From Ignavibacteriota bacterium (lineage in GTDB: Bacteria; Bacteroidota; Ignavibacteria; Ignavibacteriales; Melioribacteraceae), in NCBI GenBank assembly GCA_002746605.1, contig PDPT01000038.1, forward strand, positions 24,940-88,939: a stretch of 64,000 nt of DNA. The letters run 5' to 3'. A program made the position numbers and the translations under genes. How positions within the stretch are numbered: position 1 is the stretch's first letter; each line of letters opens with the position of its first letter. Below the pieces are notes generated by a model. That model did no database searches and was not told the DNA's origin. It was given only the letters and a program-made list of their open reading frames with translations. Below are positions 42,249-51,912 of this stretch, piece after piece.

Positions 42249-43179
42249 TTAGCTCTTCATTTGTATTATTTTTATAGCTTTTGGTAAACTCTTTACAATT
42301 ATTTTTTTCGCTTTGGTTGATATAATTTCTCCGTCAAGGTGAACAAAATAAGGAGTCTTTAAATTAACTGTTATTTCAGGAGCACAATACTGCTTTGCCT
42401 CATGAATTTTCTTCAATTTATTAAACAAAATGAATGGTAAGGCAGTTAATATTTGTGTTACAGATACCTTGTCAACAATTGTCAAGTCAATTGCTCCGTC
42501 ATTAATAACAGCAATAGGATTCAAATAAAAAACACCTCCACTGGCAATTCCATTACCCAGTGATAACAATAATTTTTCACCATAAATTTTTTGTTTGTTA
42601 ACATTTACGGTTACTTCAATATTCTTTAAGTTTACTAACGCTCTTAAAACAGATAATAAACAGGCGAAAATTCCAGGAAAATATTTACTTTTATTAGTTA
42701 AATAGCCAACATAAGCATCGAAACCAATGCCCAATGAATTGATATATTTATGTTTCATCGGGATTTTATTGTTTTGTTCATAAATAATTGTCGAGACCAA
42801 ATCAACAGTAGTTATTTCTCTTTTTTCCTTATCAAAAAATTGACAAAAGATTATTTCCAATTCCTTTCACTAAATTTAAATTTCTAGAAAAATCATTACC
42901 GGAACCAATCGGGAGCACGCCTATTTGGACCGGAGCATAATCATTTAAAGCATTTATTATTTCGTTTAATGCTTCATCTCCTCCGGCAGAAATTAAAATC
43001 TCAGCATTATTGTAATTTTCTGCTAATTCCGTAGCATGTCTCGGATATTCTGTTGAAATAATATCCGAGATAATATTATTAGCTTTGCAATATTTTTTTA
43101 TTAAAGGAATTGATTCTCTGCCTCTTCCCTTCCCTGAGTAAGGATTTACGATAAAAACTATTTTAGCTGGCATTTGCAA
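42249..43179 (-). pseudogene. Diacylglycerol/lipid kinase (YegS/DgkB-like), split into two frames by an apparent +1 T
   Basis: N-terminal ORF 43179..42832 (IVFIVNPYSGKGRG, SAGGDEALNEIINAL, LPIGSGNDFSRNL) and C-terminal ORF 42860..42249. The break is at a T6 run; five T would read ...NNLLSIFDKEKREITT... continuously. Confidence 0.8.
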
Positions 43180-43185
43180 GCATCA

Positions 43186-43584
43186 TTAAGTTTTGTTATG
43201 AAAAGATAAATCATTAGAATAAATAATTGCAAAACAAGTAACATAATGTTCGGAATGGCTCATAGTAATTTTTAAGATCTTATCGTCAGCTAAAAATTCT
43301 TTTAACTTTCCAAATAATCTTGCTTTAGGTAAGCCCGATTTTTCATTGTAAATTTCTATATCTTTCCATTTGAAACCCTTGCTCCAGCCGGTTGCAAGTG
43401 CTTTTGCAATAGCTTCTTTAGCTGCAAATCTCGCAGCAAAATGCTGAGATTGATTTTTTTTTGACAAACAATATTCAATTTCTGTTACAGTGAAAATTTT
43501 ATTTAAGAATAAATCCTCAAATTTTTCTATACTTTTTTGTATTCTTGCAATTTCTATTATGTCAATCCCAATTCCGAAAATCAT
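43186..43584 (-). CDS. acpS: Holo-[acyl-carrier-protein] synthase
   Basis: GIGIDIIEIARI, FAARFAAKEAIAKAL, SHSEHYVTCFAI. Confidence 0.93.
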   Translation of the reverse strand: MIFGIGIDIIEIARIQKSIEKFEDLFLNKIFTVTEIEYCLSKKNQSQHFAARFAAKEAIAKALATGWSKGFKWKDIEIYNEKSGLPKARLFGKLKEFLADDKILKITMSHSEHYVTCFAIIYSNDLSFHNKT

Positions 43585-43599
43585 AATAATTAACCACCA

Positions 43600-44514
43600 T
43601 TAAAAAATATCAACATCAGCTTTTACTTTTAAGCCTTCTGAATTTAATTGTTTATTTATTGTTGTAGTTAGTTTTTTTAATTGAGTAAGTGAAATTTTTA
43701 AATCATTCACAAGTTCTTTATCGTAAATTATCTTACCAATATTATTTTCTTTATTTTCAATTTCACTTACTAATTTATTTATCTTAGAAAATAATTGCTT
43801 AGACTCTGATAGTGTAAAATTAAGATTAGTGAAAGATGAATCAATAACATTACTATTTTTTGACAAAAATTTATAAGTATTTTCCGTAATATTTTTTATA
43901 TTTTTGATACTTTCTCTAAAGTTTCCCTTATTATCAACAATAATTTCACTTAGATTTTGAGTAATATTATCTAATTTTAGCACAGTATTCTTGAAGTTAT
44001 TTATAAAATCATCTTCGCTAACTACTTTGTTTACAATCGTTAAAGTTTTTCTTAAATCTTCAATTACAGCTATTAAATCAGATTGTACAGAACTTAACGC
44101 TGCCATTGCCGTAGCAACATCGCCAGCAAATTTACCTGATTGTATTTCAGAAAAATTTATAGGCTGCTGCGAAACTCCGGGATATATTTCTATTTTTTTT
44201 CCTCCCATAAGATCTAACATCATTATTTGAAAATCAGCATCTTCATTCAATTCAACATTACTATTAAATTCCACTTCAACTAAAACTGTATTATTATTTG
44301 TTTTAATTAAGGTTACATATCCTTTTTTAACTCCATTTATAGTAGCTATATCACCTAATTCCAAACCGGCTACAGAGGGAAATTGTATTAAAAGTTTATT
44401 TTTTTCTGAACTAAAAGAATAATTATTTGCCCAACCATAAATAAAAATGAAAATAATAATTGCAATAATTACAGTTGCTCCCACTTTTATTTCAGTTATT
44501 TTTTCTTTATTCAT
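43600..44514 (-). CDS. MlaD/MCE-family substrate-binding protein
   Basis: N-terminal TM then MCE domain (LLIQFPSVAGLELGDIATINGVKKGYV), coiled C-terminus. Confidence 0.85.
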   Translation of the reverse strand: MNKEKITEIKVGATVIIAIIIFIFIYGWANNYSFSSEKNKLLIQFPSVAGLELGDIATINGVKKGYVTLIKTNNNTVLVEVEFNSNVELNEDADFQIMMLDLMGGKKIEIYPGVSQQPINFSEIQSGKFAGDVATAMAALSSVQSDLIAVIEDLRKTLTIVNKVVSEDDFINNFKNTVLKLDNITQNLSEIIVDNKGNFRESIKNIKNITENTYKFLSKNSNVIDSSFTNLNFTLSESKQLFSKINKLVSEIENKENNIGKIIYDKELVNDLKISLTQLKKLTTTINKQLNSEGLKVKADVDIF

Positions 44515-44516
44515 AA

Positions 44517-44879
44517 TTATTTATTCTTTATTCTCATTTTTAGGAATCTATATTCTGTTGAATCTACAAGTGAATCTTTTACAATAATATTAAAAAGGGA
44601 AATAAATTCTTCAATATTTTTTATAGCTTGTTTTTTATCTGACTTATTTTGCTTTTGAATTTTTAAGAAATTATTTGTTAAACTTAATATTGAATCAGAA
44701 TAAACATTGGTTTTAAGTTTTAAAATATCATCTTTTAAATCTTCCATAGCAAGTTCAACTATTTCATTTTTGCCGTAATCTAAAATTTCATCGCCGTAAT
44801 TAGTGATAGAATAATAAATAATAGCAAATAACAAAGCAAGAAAAATCAATACACTTATAAAACAACCTTTAAATTTCAT
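44517..44879 (-). CDS. Hypothetical single-pass membrane protein
   Basis: 120-aa ORF, N-terminal TM, abuts neighbours on the same strand. Confidence 0.55.
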   Translation of the reverse strand: MKFKGCFISVLIFLALLFAIIYYSITNYGDEILDYGKNEIVELAMEDLKDDILKLKTNVYSDSILSLTNNFLKIQKQNKSDKKQAIKNIEEFISLFNIIVKDSLVDSTEYRFLKMRIKNK

Positions 44880-46159
44880 TTTTTATCTTCAAAAATTTTA
44901 GAGATTTCTACTTTATGTATTCTATTATTTTCTGTTTCTGCAACTTTGAAAGTGAAACCATATTGATCGAAATGGTAACCAATTTGTGGAATAGTTCCAG
45001 CATAATTGAAAATGAAACCACCGAGTGTTTCAAAATCTTGATTAGGAACTTCGAATTTAATATTCAATTTTTCTTCAATTTCTTCTAAATCGGTTTTACC
45101 TGAAATCAAAAATCTGTTTTCATCTAATTCAACAATATCTTCTTCTTCGTCATCAAATTCATCACGTATTTCCCCAACAATTTCTTCGAGAATATCTTCA
45201 AGTGAAATGAGTCCTGCTGTTCCACCATATTCATCAACTACCATACTTAAGTGCATTTTTTTCTTTTGAAATTCTTCCATAAGTGCATTTATCAACTTTG
45301 TTTCAGGCACAAAAAAGGTTTCACGAATTAGTGAATCTAAAGAAAAATCATTTGAATTTCCTTTTAAGTACGGAAGCAAATCTTTGGCATATAAAACTCC
45401 TAGTATTGTATCTAAATCATCTTTGTAAACAGGTATTCTGCTGTGCCCTGATTTTTTAATTACTACAATTAAATCTTGTAAGGAAATATTTAGCGGAACC
45501 GCAACTATATCTACTCTCGGTGTCATAACCTCGCGTACAGTTACTGATTTAAACGCTACTAGACCATGTATTAAACCATGCTCTTCTTCTTCTATTGTTC
45601 CCTTTTCGGCAACAATGTCTGCTAATTCTGTAATTTCTGAGGCTGATAATGCTGTTTTAGATTTGTCGTATTTTACTTTAGAAGTCGCTAACTTTATTAT
45701 TCCAGCTAAAAAATGAGAAATAGGATAGAAAATAAAATGTATACAATAAAGTGGGATAGAAACAATTTTCGAAAATTTTATAGGATTTTTATTTGCCCAA
45801 ACTTTTGGAGAAATTTCGGCAAAGAGAATCACAATAATAGTTAATACTGCAATTTGAATCAATAAGGCAATATCAACTGAATAGTTATAATATTCTGCGA
45901 TTTTGAGAGCAATTGAAACGGAAATAATTGATGCAGCAACATTTGTAATTGTGTTGCCAATTAAAATTGTAACTAATAATTTTTTGGGAAACTTTAAAAG
46001 ATATGTAATGTATCTTCCGATTAAATTGGAATTATTATTAAACTCAGCAATTTTTTTTTTGTCTAAAGAAAAAAGAGCTACTTCAGAACCGGAAAACATT
46101 GCTGAGAATAATAACAATATAATTAGCACGGTTATCTGATAAAACCATTCTATTTCCAA
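44876..46159 (-). CDS. CNNM/CorC-type transporter (DUF21 + CBS pair + CorC_HlyC domain)
   Basis: VREVMTPRVDIVAVP, HSRIPVYKDDLDTILGVLYAKDLL, VVDEYGGTAGLISLEDILEEIVGEI. Confidence 0.93.
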   Translation of the reverse strand: MEIEWFYQITVLIILLLFSAMFSGSEVALFSLDKKKIAEFNNNSNLIGRYITYLLKFPKKLLVTILIGNTITNVAASIISVSIALKIAEYYNYSVDIALLIQIAVLTIIVILFAEISPKVWANKNPIKFSKIVSIPLYCIHFIFYPISHFLAGIIKLATSKVKYDKSKTALSASEITELADIVAEKGTIEEEEHGLIHGLVAFKSVTVREVMTPRVDIVAVPLNISLQDLIVVIKKSGHSRIPVYKDDLDTILGVLYAKDLLPYLKGNSNDFSLDSLIRETFFVPETKLINALMEEFQKKKMHLSMVVDEYGGTAGLISLEDILEEIVGEIRDEFDDEEEDIVELDENRFLISGKTDLEEIEEKLNIKFEVPNQDFETLGGFIFNYAGTIPQIGYHFDQYGFTFKVAETENNRIHKVEISKIFEDKK

Positions 46160-46186
46160 AAAACTAATATCCTAAATTATTAAAAA

Positions 46187-46621
46187 TTAAAATGGTAAAT
46201 CATCTTCTTCTTTTTCAGAAGAATCTATTGGAACTTGATTGTTGCTTTGTTGCGAATAATTATTGTTATAATTATCCAAGCCACCTGCTGAATCTAAAGG
46301 TATTATGTTGAATTTATCAGCAATTACTTCAGTAATATAAACTTTTTGTCCGTCTTTGTTTTCATAATCACGTTTATTTAAACGTCCTTCAACATAAAAT
46401 TTCTTTCCTTTTTTAAGATTACTTTTTAGAAAATCAGAGGCTCCGAAAAGTACAATATTATGCCAAGTAGTTTCGTTAACCCAGTTACCATCTTTTCCTT
46501 TGTAACTGTTTTGAGTTGCAAGTGAAAATGATGAAACTTCAGTATTATTTTGTGTAAACCGATGTTCAGCATCTTGACCTAAATTACCAATCAACATTAT
46601 CTTATTTAATGAAAATGCCAT
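46187..46621 (-). CDS. ssb: Single-stranded DNA-binding protein
   Basis: OB fold: NKIMLIGNLGQDAEHRFTQNN, FYVEGRLNKRDYENKDGQKVY; acidic C-terminus EEDDLPF. Confidence 0.94.
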   Translation of the reverse strand: MAFSLNKIMLIGNLGQDAEHRFTQNNTEVSSFSLATQNSYKGKDGNWVNETTWHNIVLFGASDFLKSNLKKGKKFYVEGRLNKRDYENKDGQKVYITEVIADKFNIIPLDSAGGLDNYNNNYSQQSNNQVPIDSSEKEEDDLPF

Positions 46622-46639
46622 TAAAACTCCTTATTTATT

Positions 46640-47167
46640 TTAATCAGTTATTATAAATGAATCTTTAAATGAACTCTTCTTTCTAAGTTCTCGTTTAATG
46701 TTTTCAGCTTCTTGCTTAGTTTTGCAGGCAATACTGCGAACTGTAAAAAATTTATTCTTTTTATTATAAATGATAGATAGTCTAAAAGGAACTTGACTCC
46801 GAATATTTTCCACAAATTGTTCAGCACGGCTTAATGTAGAGAAAGCTCCAAGTTGAAGATAAAAATTATTTCCGGGGAGATTTTCATTCAATATTTCTTT
46901 TCTGTTAGATTTTTCAAATTCCTTTTTCTCTTCATATTTATTCTTATTTTCATTTTTATCTTTTTTTTCGATTAACGTTTTATCAATTTCCTTTTCTAAA
47001 TTTTTTATTTCTGTATCTTCTTTTTTAGGTTCAGATACATCGTTAAAAACATAGACTTCATCAGAGTTAGTTTCTTCTTCAGTTACAGAATCTTCAGATT
47101 TAGAAGATTGAAAAATTGAACATGAAGCTAAACCTAATGTTAAGAATAAAATAATTATTTTTTTCAT
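46640..47167 (-). CDS. SPOR-domain lipoprotein
   Basis: Lipobox LGLASC; charged linker; C-terminal FYLQLGAFSTLSRAEQFVENIRSQV...KKNKFFTVRS. Confidence 0.85.
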   Translation of the reverse strand: MKKIIILFLTLGLASCSIFQSSKSEDSVTEEETNSDEVYVFNDVSEPKKEDTEIKNLEKEIDKTLIEKKDKNENKNKYEEKKEFEKSNRKEILNENLPGNNFYLQLGAFSTLSRAEQFVENIRSQVPFRLSIIYNKKNKFFTVRSIACKTKQEAENIKRELRKKSSFKDSFIITD

Positions 47168-47226
47168 TTTACAACTCCCAAAAATTATAGGTACTTAAAA
47201 ATAATCAGCATAATACAAATAATCAA

Positions 47227-48522
47227 TTAATAAAGAATATTATCATTATCAAATGCTCCTTCAGGAAATATCGGTAGTTTTTGCTTATTTAAGTTCATCT
47301 TTTTATTATTATAGAAATCAATACCACTCGGTAATGTTGCAACATTTACCAGAGGGATTTTTGCATCGAACTCTTTGTTAATTACTTTGATAAATGCATT
47401 TGCAATAATTCCATAGCCCTTAGAGGTAGGATGAATTCCATCTAAACTAAATAATCCACCATTAATATAAACTGCTGAAACATGAACTCCGTCAATGGTC
47501 TTTCCTTCTTTTCCCTTTGCAGCAATCTCATTAAAGATTTGATTTATATCCACAAGCTTAAAATTATATTTTTTTGCAATTATTCTTATATTATCATTAT
47601 AAGATTTTATAACTCCTTGGGTTATTGCAATTTCTTCAGAATCCAAAATTACACTATTTGAAAGAGGATTGGTAGAACTTGTTCCCTTCCCTTGTGCTAA
47701 TTCAATTTGTGCTCTAAGTGTAAGTAAATTTTGCTTTAAATCCATAACAGTAATACTGTTATTAGAGTTTTTCCCAAAAACGGCTGTAATACTATCCTGA
47801 AGTAATTTGTTACTGACAGTAGTAAAAAAGGGCATAATTGTAACATTAGGAATATTAGCTATAACAACATTAGCACCAGATTGCGAAAGCTTAGCACATA
47901 ATGAATCAAAGAGCCTGGCAAAATCTTGGGTTTGAGTATATCTTCCCAAACCACCACTGGTTGCATATCCTAGTATATCATTATTGCCAATCCACAATGT
48001 GATTAATGTTGGCTTTGCTGTAAGTGCTAAATCAATTACTTTTCCTTGTCCTCGTAATATAATATCAATAAAAGGATTCCTACCACTAAATTGAGATGGT
48101 GAAGTTGTTGTTAAATCTAAATCAGCTAGTACAATACCTGGTATCCCTAAATTATTATAGATTCCTTGATACTTTAAGTTTGTAGGATTTCCACTATCAA
48201 CGGGTTGAATATTCGTTAAAAAAGGCTCAAGAGAAGCGACTTCTACTTTACCACCTATTCCCGGGTCGCTTATAGTAGGCTGTACATAATCGACACCAAC
48301 TTGGTTAGCAATAAGTTTCCCAAAAGAATAGTTCTGAGCAGATTCATATAGAGCATGGTTTTGTACACCTGCTGTTAAACTATTTCCTATTGAAATAAAT
48401 TTTGTGAAATCAGCACTACCTGTATTAGGAGGAGTTGGTGCTGTTAAATCCGATCTATCTTCACAAGCATAAAAGATTAATAATAATGATACTAAAATTA
48501 AAATATACTTCTTAAATTTCAT
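47227..48522 (-). CDS. SGNH/GDSL hydrolase lipoprotein
   Basis: Lipobox LIFYAC; FISIGNSLTAG, LWIGNNDILG, DGIHPTSKGYGIIA. Confidence 0.88.
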   Translation of the reverse strand: MKFKKYILILVSLLLIFYACEDRSDLTAPTPPNTGSADFTKFISIGNSLTAGVQNHALYESAQNYSFGKLIANQVGVDYVQPTISDPGIGGKVEVASLEPFLTNIQPVDSGNPTNLKYQGIYNNLGIPGIVLADLDLTTTSPSQFSGRNPFIDIILRGQGKVIDLALTAKPTLITLWIGNNDILGYATSGGLGRYTQTQDFARLFDSLCAKLSQSGANVVIANIPNVTIMPFFTTVSNKLLQDSITAVFGKNSNNSITVMDLKQNLLTLRAQIELAQGKGTSSTNPLSNSVILDSEEIAITQGVIKSYNDNIRIIAKKYNFKLVDINQIFNEIAAKGKEGKTIDGVHVSAVYINGGLFSLDGIHPTSKGYGIIANAFIKVINKEFDAKIPLVNVATLPSGIDFYNNKKMNLNKQKLPIFPEGAFDNDNILY

Positions 48523-48539
48523 TTTTAATTACTCCTTTA

Positions 48540-49808
48540 TTAAAAATTATATGATAGTGTTAATGAAGTTAAATGAGCCGATGAATTATATACACCATTC
48601 AGATAAGCGATGTTGTTAGGAGTACCTCCATAATTTTCTTTAGAATCAGAAATTTTTCTTTCATCAAATCTTAAGAATAAATAACCTGCTTGAAGTGTTA
48701 AACTTGGAGTTAATTTATAACCAAATCCGAGACTCAATCCTAATCTATCTGAATCGGGTAAGGTAGGGTCTAATTTTTGATCACTTACTGGGTTTTTGTC
48801 ATAAAGTAATCCGCAATATAAATCTAAACTTCTACTGTATTTATATTCAGCACCTAATCTTGCAATGTAAGAATTATCATAATCTCTTTTAGAAGTTGAA
48901 ATATAATTTTGTTCAGTACCCGGAACTTTAAACTCGTTAAATGTTACTTCTAATTTATCATAACTATCCCATCCTACAAATTGAAAATCGGCAGTAATAT
49001 TTAACTTTTTTGTTGGCTTTAAAGCTATTCCTACAGTGATATTTTCAGGTGTAGTTAGTGGGGCACTAATATTTCCATTAGGTAATCTCCCCTCAAATTG
49101 TGTCGGATATTTTGAGGGTGTAGCATCACCTTCAAATTCTATTGTAACCTGACTTCTATAAGATAAACCGACAGAAATTGCCCTGGTTACATGGAATAAA
49201 ACCCCGGCAGTAATACCTGAACCAATTCCATCACCTTCCAGTTCAAGATAAGCTTCATTGTTAAAAGGACTTAAATTTACTCTTCTACCGAGCAAAACAT
49301 CACCGTAGGCAAAAGCATATCCAAAACCAACAGATATTTCGGGTATAATTTGATATGAAGCAGCTAGATTAAAGAAGAATGTTCTTATTTCTGTTTGTAC
49401 AGCTAAGAATCTACCTACCCAATCCTCGTCCCATTTGGTTCCGAGTCCGTAATTATTTCCAAGTCCAAACCCAAGAAACAATTCTTTATTTACTTGATGG
49501 GATGCATAAAGATGAAAAGGAAAGAATACACGACTTTCAGTTGTACTTTCATTTATTGAAGGCGCAGGTCCTCTAAAAGACATACTCGGAAAAATTAAAG
49601 TACTACCTACCAAAAAATGAGTTCCATATAGTTGTGTTATTCCAGCAGGATTAAAATAAAGTGCTGATGGATCATTTGCCAAGCCGGAAAAAGCACCTCC
49701 CATTGCCATAGCTTTAGAGCCGTGTTCATTTATTTGAAAACCACTAGCAAGTATGTTTTTACTAAAAATTATAAATAGGCATATTAAAATCAATGCTGTT
49801 TTTTTCAC
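48540..49808 (-). CDS. Outer membrane transport protein, OmpP1/FadL/TodX family
   Basis: GFQINEHGSKAMAMGGAFSGLANDPSALYFNPAGITQL; C-terminal barrel. Confidence 0.93.
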   Translation of the reverse strand: MKKTALILICLFIIFSKNILASGFQINEHGSKAMAMGGAFSGLANDPSALYFNPAGITQLYGTHFLVGSTLIFPSMSFRGPAPSINESTTESRVFFPFHLYASHQVNKELFLGFGLGNNYGLGTKWDEDWVGRFLAVQTEIRTFFFNLAASYQIIPEISVGFGYAFAYGDVLLGRRVNLSPFNNEAYLELEGDGIGSGITAGVLFHVTRAISVGLSYRSQVTIEFEGDATPSKYPTQFEGRLPNGNISAPLTTPENITVGIALKPTKKLNITADFQFVGWDSYDKLEVTFNEFKVPGTEQNYISTSKRDYDNSYIARLGAEYKYSRSLDLYCGLLYDKNPVSDQKLDPTLPDSDRLGLSLGFGYKLTPSLTLQAGYLFLRFDERKISDSKENYGGTPNNIAYLNGVYNSSAHLTSLTLSYNF

Positions 49809-49862
49809 TTTCCCTCCATAAAATGGTTTATATAATAATTATAAATATAATAAAATAATAGT

Positions 49863-50366
49863 TTAAGATTTTATTATTATTATACTTTGATTTTTCTCTA
49901 CCGATTGCTCTTTATCTATTAAAATTTCAGAAACTACCCCTTTCACATGTGATTTGATTTCATTTTCCATTTTCATAGCCTCTAATAAAAACAGAGCATC
50001 TCCAACTTGTACTTTATCTCCAATATTTTTTTCAATACTTAAAATTAAACCGGGCATAGGAGCTTTTATGGTTATATTTCCGTTTTGTTCAGTAGTTTTA
50101 ATTAATATTTTTGAGACTTTTTCCTCTAAGGTTGTCCTTATTGTCGTTTCAAAAAAATGACCATCAACTAAAAAATTATAATTTTGATCATTTATCTTAT
50201 TTGTTGTAATATGATAAATCTTATCATCAACTTTTAGTTTATATGTATATTCGGATAAACGTGTAACATCCACATTAAACTCCGAGCCATTTAAGATTAC
50301 TTTTCCAAGATTATCAGTATTAACATTAAAGTGTTGATTATCGATTGTAATTATATAGTTATTCAT
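49863..50366 (-). CDS. Biotin carboxyl carrier protein-like subunit
   Basis: Biotinylation motif LLEAMKMENEIKSHVKGVV. Confidence 0.92.
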   Translation of the reverse strand: MNNYIITIDNQHFNVNTDNLGKVILNGSEFNVDVTRLSEYTYKLKVDDKIYHITTNKINDQNYNFLVDGHFFETTIRTTLEEKVSKILIKTTEQNGNITIKAPMPGLILSIEKNIGDKVQVGDALFLLEAMKMENEIKSHVKGVVSEILIDKEQSVEKNQSIIIIKS

Positions 50367-51855
50367 ACTTTAATGATTCCCAATTATTTTTATCAGATAC
50401 ATAATTTTTTGATGTTTTTAAAGATTTTTCATTTGTCTTGATTACGGCTCCCAGAATTGCAACAATGTTTTTATAATCTAATTTTATGTCTTTTCTCCAT
50501 TTATTCGGAGTTAAAGGCAAAAACTGATTATCAATAAAATTGTTATCAAAAGATAAATCTAAAAACTTAGGATGATCCAAAATCCAATAAAAACTATTAA
50601 TATTGGTTTTTATACCGGCTATCTGATATTCAGATAAAGCTCTTTTCATTCTAATAATTGCTTCTTCTCTATTATTCCCCCACGTAATTATTTTAGAAAG
50701 AATCGGATCATAATAAACAGAAACTTCAGAAAGAACATCAATGCCTCGCTCAACTCTAATTCCCGGGCCACTCGGTAAACGATGATGAAGAATTTTCCCT
50801 ATTGAAGGAGAAAAATTATTATCGACATCCTCGGCATAGATTCTGCATTCTATTGCATTACCAAAAATTTTAAGTTTATCTTGCTTAATTGTAAGTTTTT
50901 CTCCAGCAGTAATTTTTATTTGTTCTTTAACAATATCAATCCCCGTAATCATTTCGGTTACTGGGTGTTCCACTTGCAGACGGGTATTCATTTCTAAAAA
51001 ATAGAAATTATCTTTTTGGTCATATAAGAATTCAATTGTTCCGGCATTATAATATTTACATGCTTTAGCTGCTTCAATTGCCGCTTTTGTTATTTGGTTT
51101 CTCAATTCTTGGTTGATTGAACTGCATGGGGCTTCTTCAATAATTTTTTGATGCCTTCTTTGAATTGAGCATTCCCTTTCGAAGAGATGAATATAATTAT
51201 TATGTTCATCAGCAAGGATTTGTACTTCTACGTGCTTAGGATTTTCTATAAATTTTTCAATATAAACTTCAGAGCTACCGAAAGAGTTTTGTGCTTCATT
51301 TTGTGCTCTCATTATTGCATCTTTAAGTTCATCAGTAGAATTAACTTTCCTCATTCCTTTTCCGCCGCCGCCCGCAGAAGCTTTAATCATTACCGGCAAT
51401 CCGATTTCTTTAACAATTTTTTTAGCTCCCTCATAAGAATTTATCGGCTCGGTTGTTCCTGGAACAATTGGGACACCATTTCTTTTCATTAAAGTTCTGG
51501 CAGCAGTTTTATTTCCCATTAAGGATACGGAATCTGAACTTGGACCAATAAACTTAATTCCATTTTTATTTAGTTCTTCGATAAACTCAGAGTTTTCGGA
51601 TAAAAATCCATAACCGGGATGTATTGCATCAACACTGATTTTCTTAGATAAATTTATGATATTATTAACATTGAGATATGATTCTGTTGCTTTAGATTCA
51701 CCAACTCTGTATGCTTCATCCGCAACTCGTACATGAAGTGAATCTTTATCGGCATCAGAATAAATTGCTACTGAAGTAATATTTAGTTCTCTGCATGCTT
51801 TTACTATGCGTACAGCTATTTCACCTCTATTGGCAATAAGAATTTTTTTAAACAT
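50359..51855 (-). CDS. accC: Biotin carboxylase (acetyl/propionyl-CoA carboxylase alpha-type)
   Basis: FKKILIANRGEIAVRIVKACRE, KASAGGGGKGMR, EMNTRLQVEHPVTEMITGID. Confidence 0.93.
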   Translation of the reverse strand: MFKKILIANRGEIAVRIVKACRELNITSVAIYSDADKDSLHVRVADEAYRVGESKATESYLNVNNIINLSKKISVDAIHPGYGFLSENSEFIEELNKNGIKFIGPSSDSVSLMGNKTAARTLMKRNGVPIVPGTTEPINSYEGAKKIVKEIGLPVMIKASAGGGGKGMRKVNSTDELKDAIMRAQNEAQNSFGSSEVYIEKFIENPKHVEVQILADEHNNYIHLFERECSIQRRHQKIIEEAPCSSINQELRNQITKAAIEAAKACKYYNAGTIEFLYDQKDNFYFLEMNTRLQVEHPVTEMITGIDIVKEQIKITAGEKLTIKQDKLKIFGNAIECRIYAEDVDNNFSPSIGKILHHRLPSGPGIRVERGIDVLSEVSVYYDPILSKIITWGNNREEAIIRMKRALSEYQIAGIKTNINSFYWILDHPKFLDLSFDNNFIDNQFLPLTPNKWRKDIKLDYKNIVAILGAVIKTNEKSLKTSKNYVSDKNNWESLKYE

Positions 51856-51912
51856 ATTATTTCTTGTTAGTAAAATTATTAATTTATTAAATCTTTAATT
51901 GGATAACAAATA

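Noticed and set aside
51187-51492. 101-aa plus-strand ORF inside accC
   Set aside because: Antisense to a strongly supported biotin carboxylase; aromatic-rich composition typical of a shadow frame.
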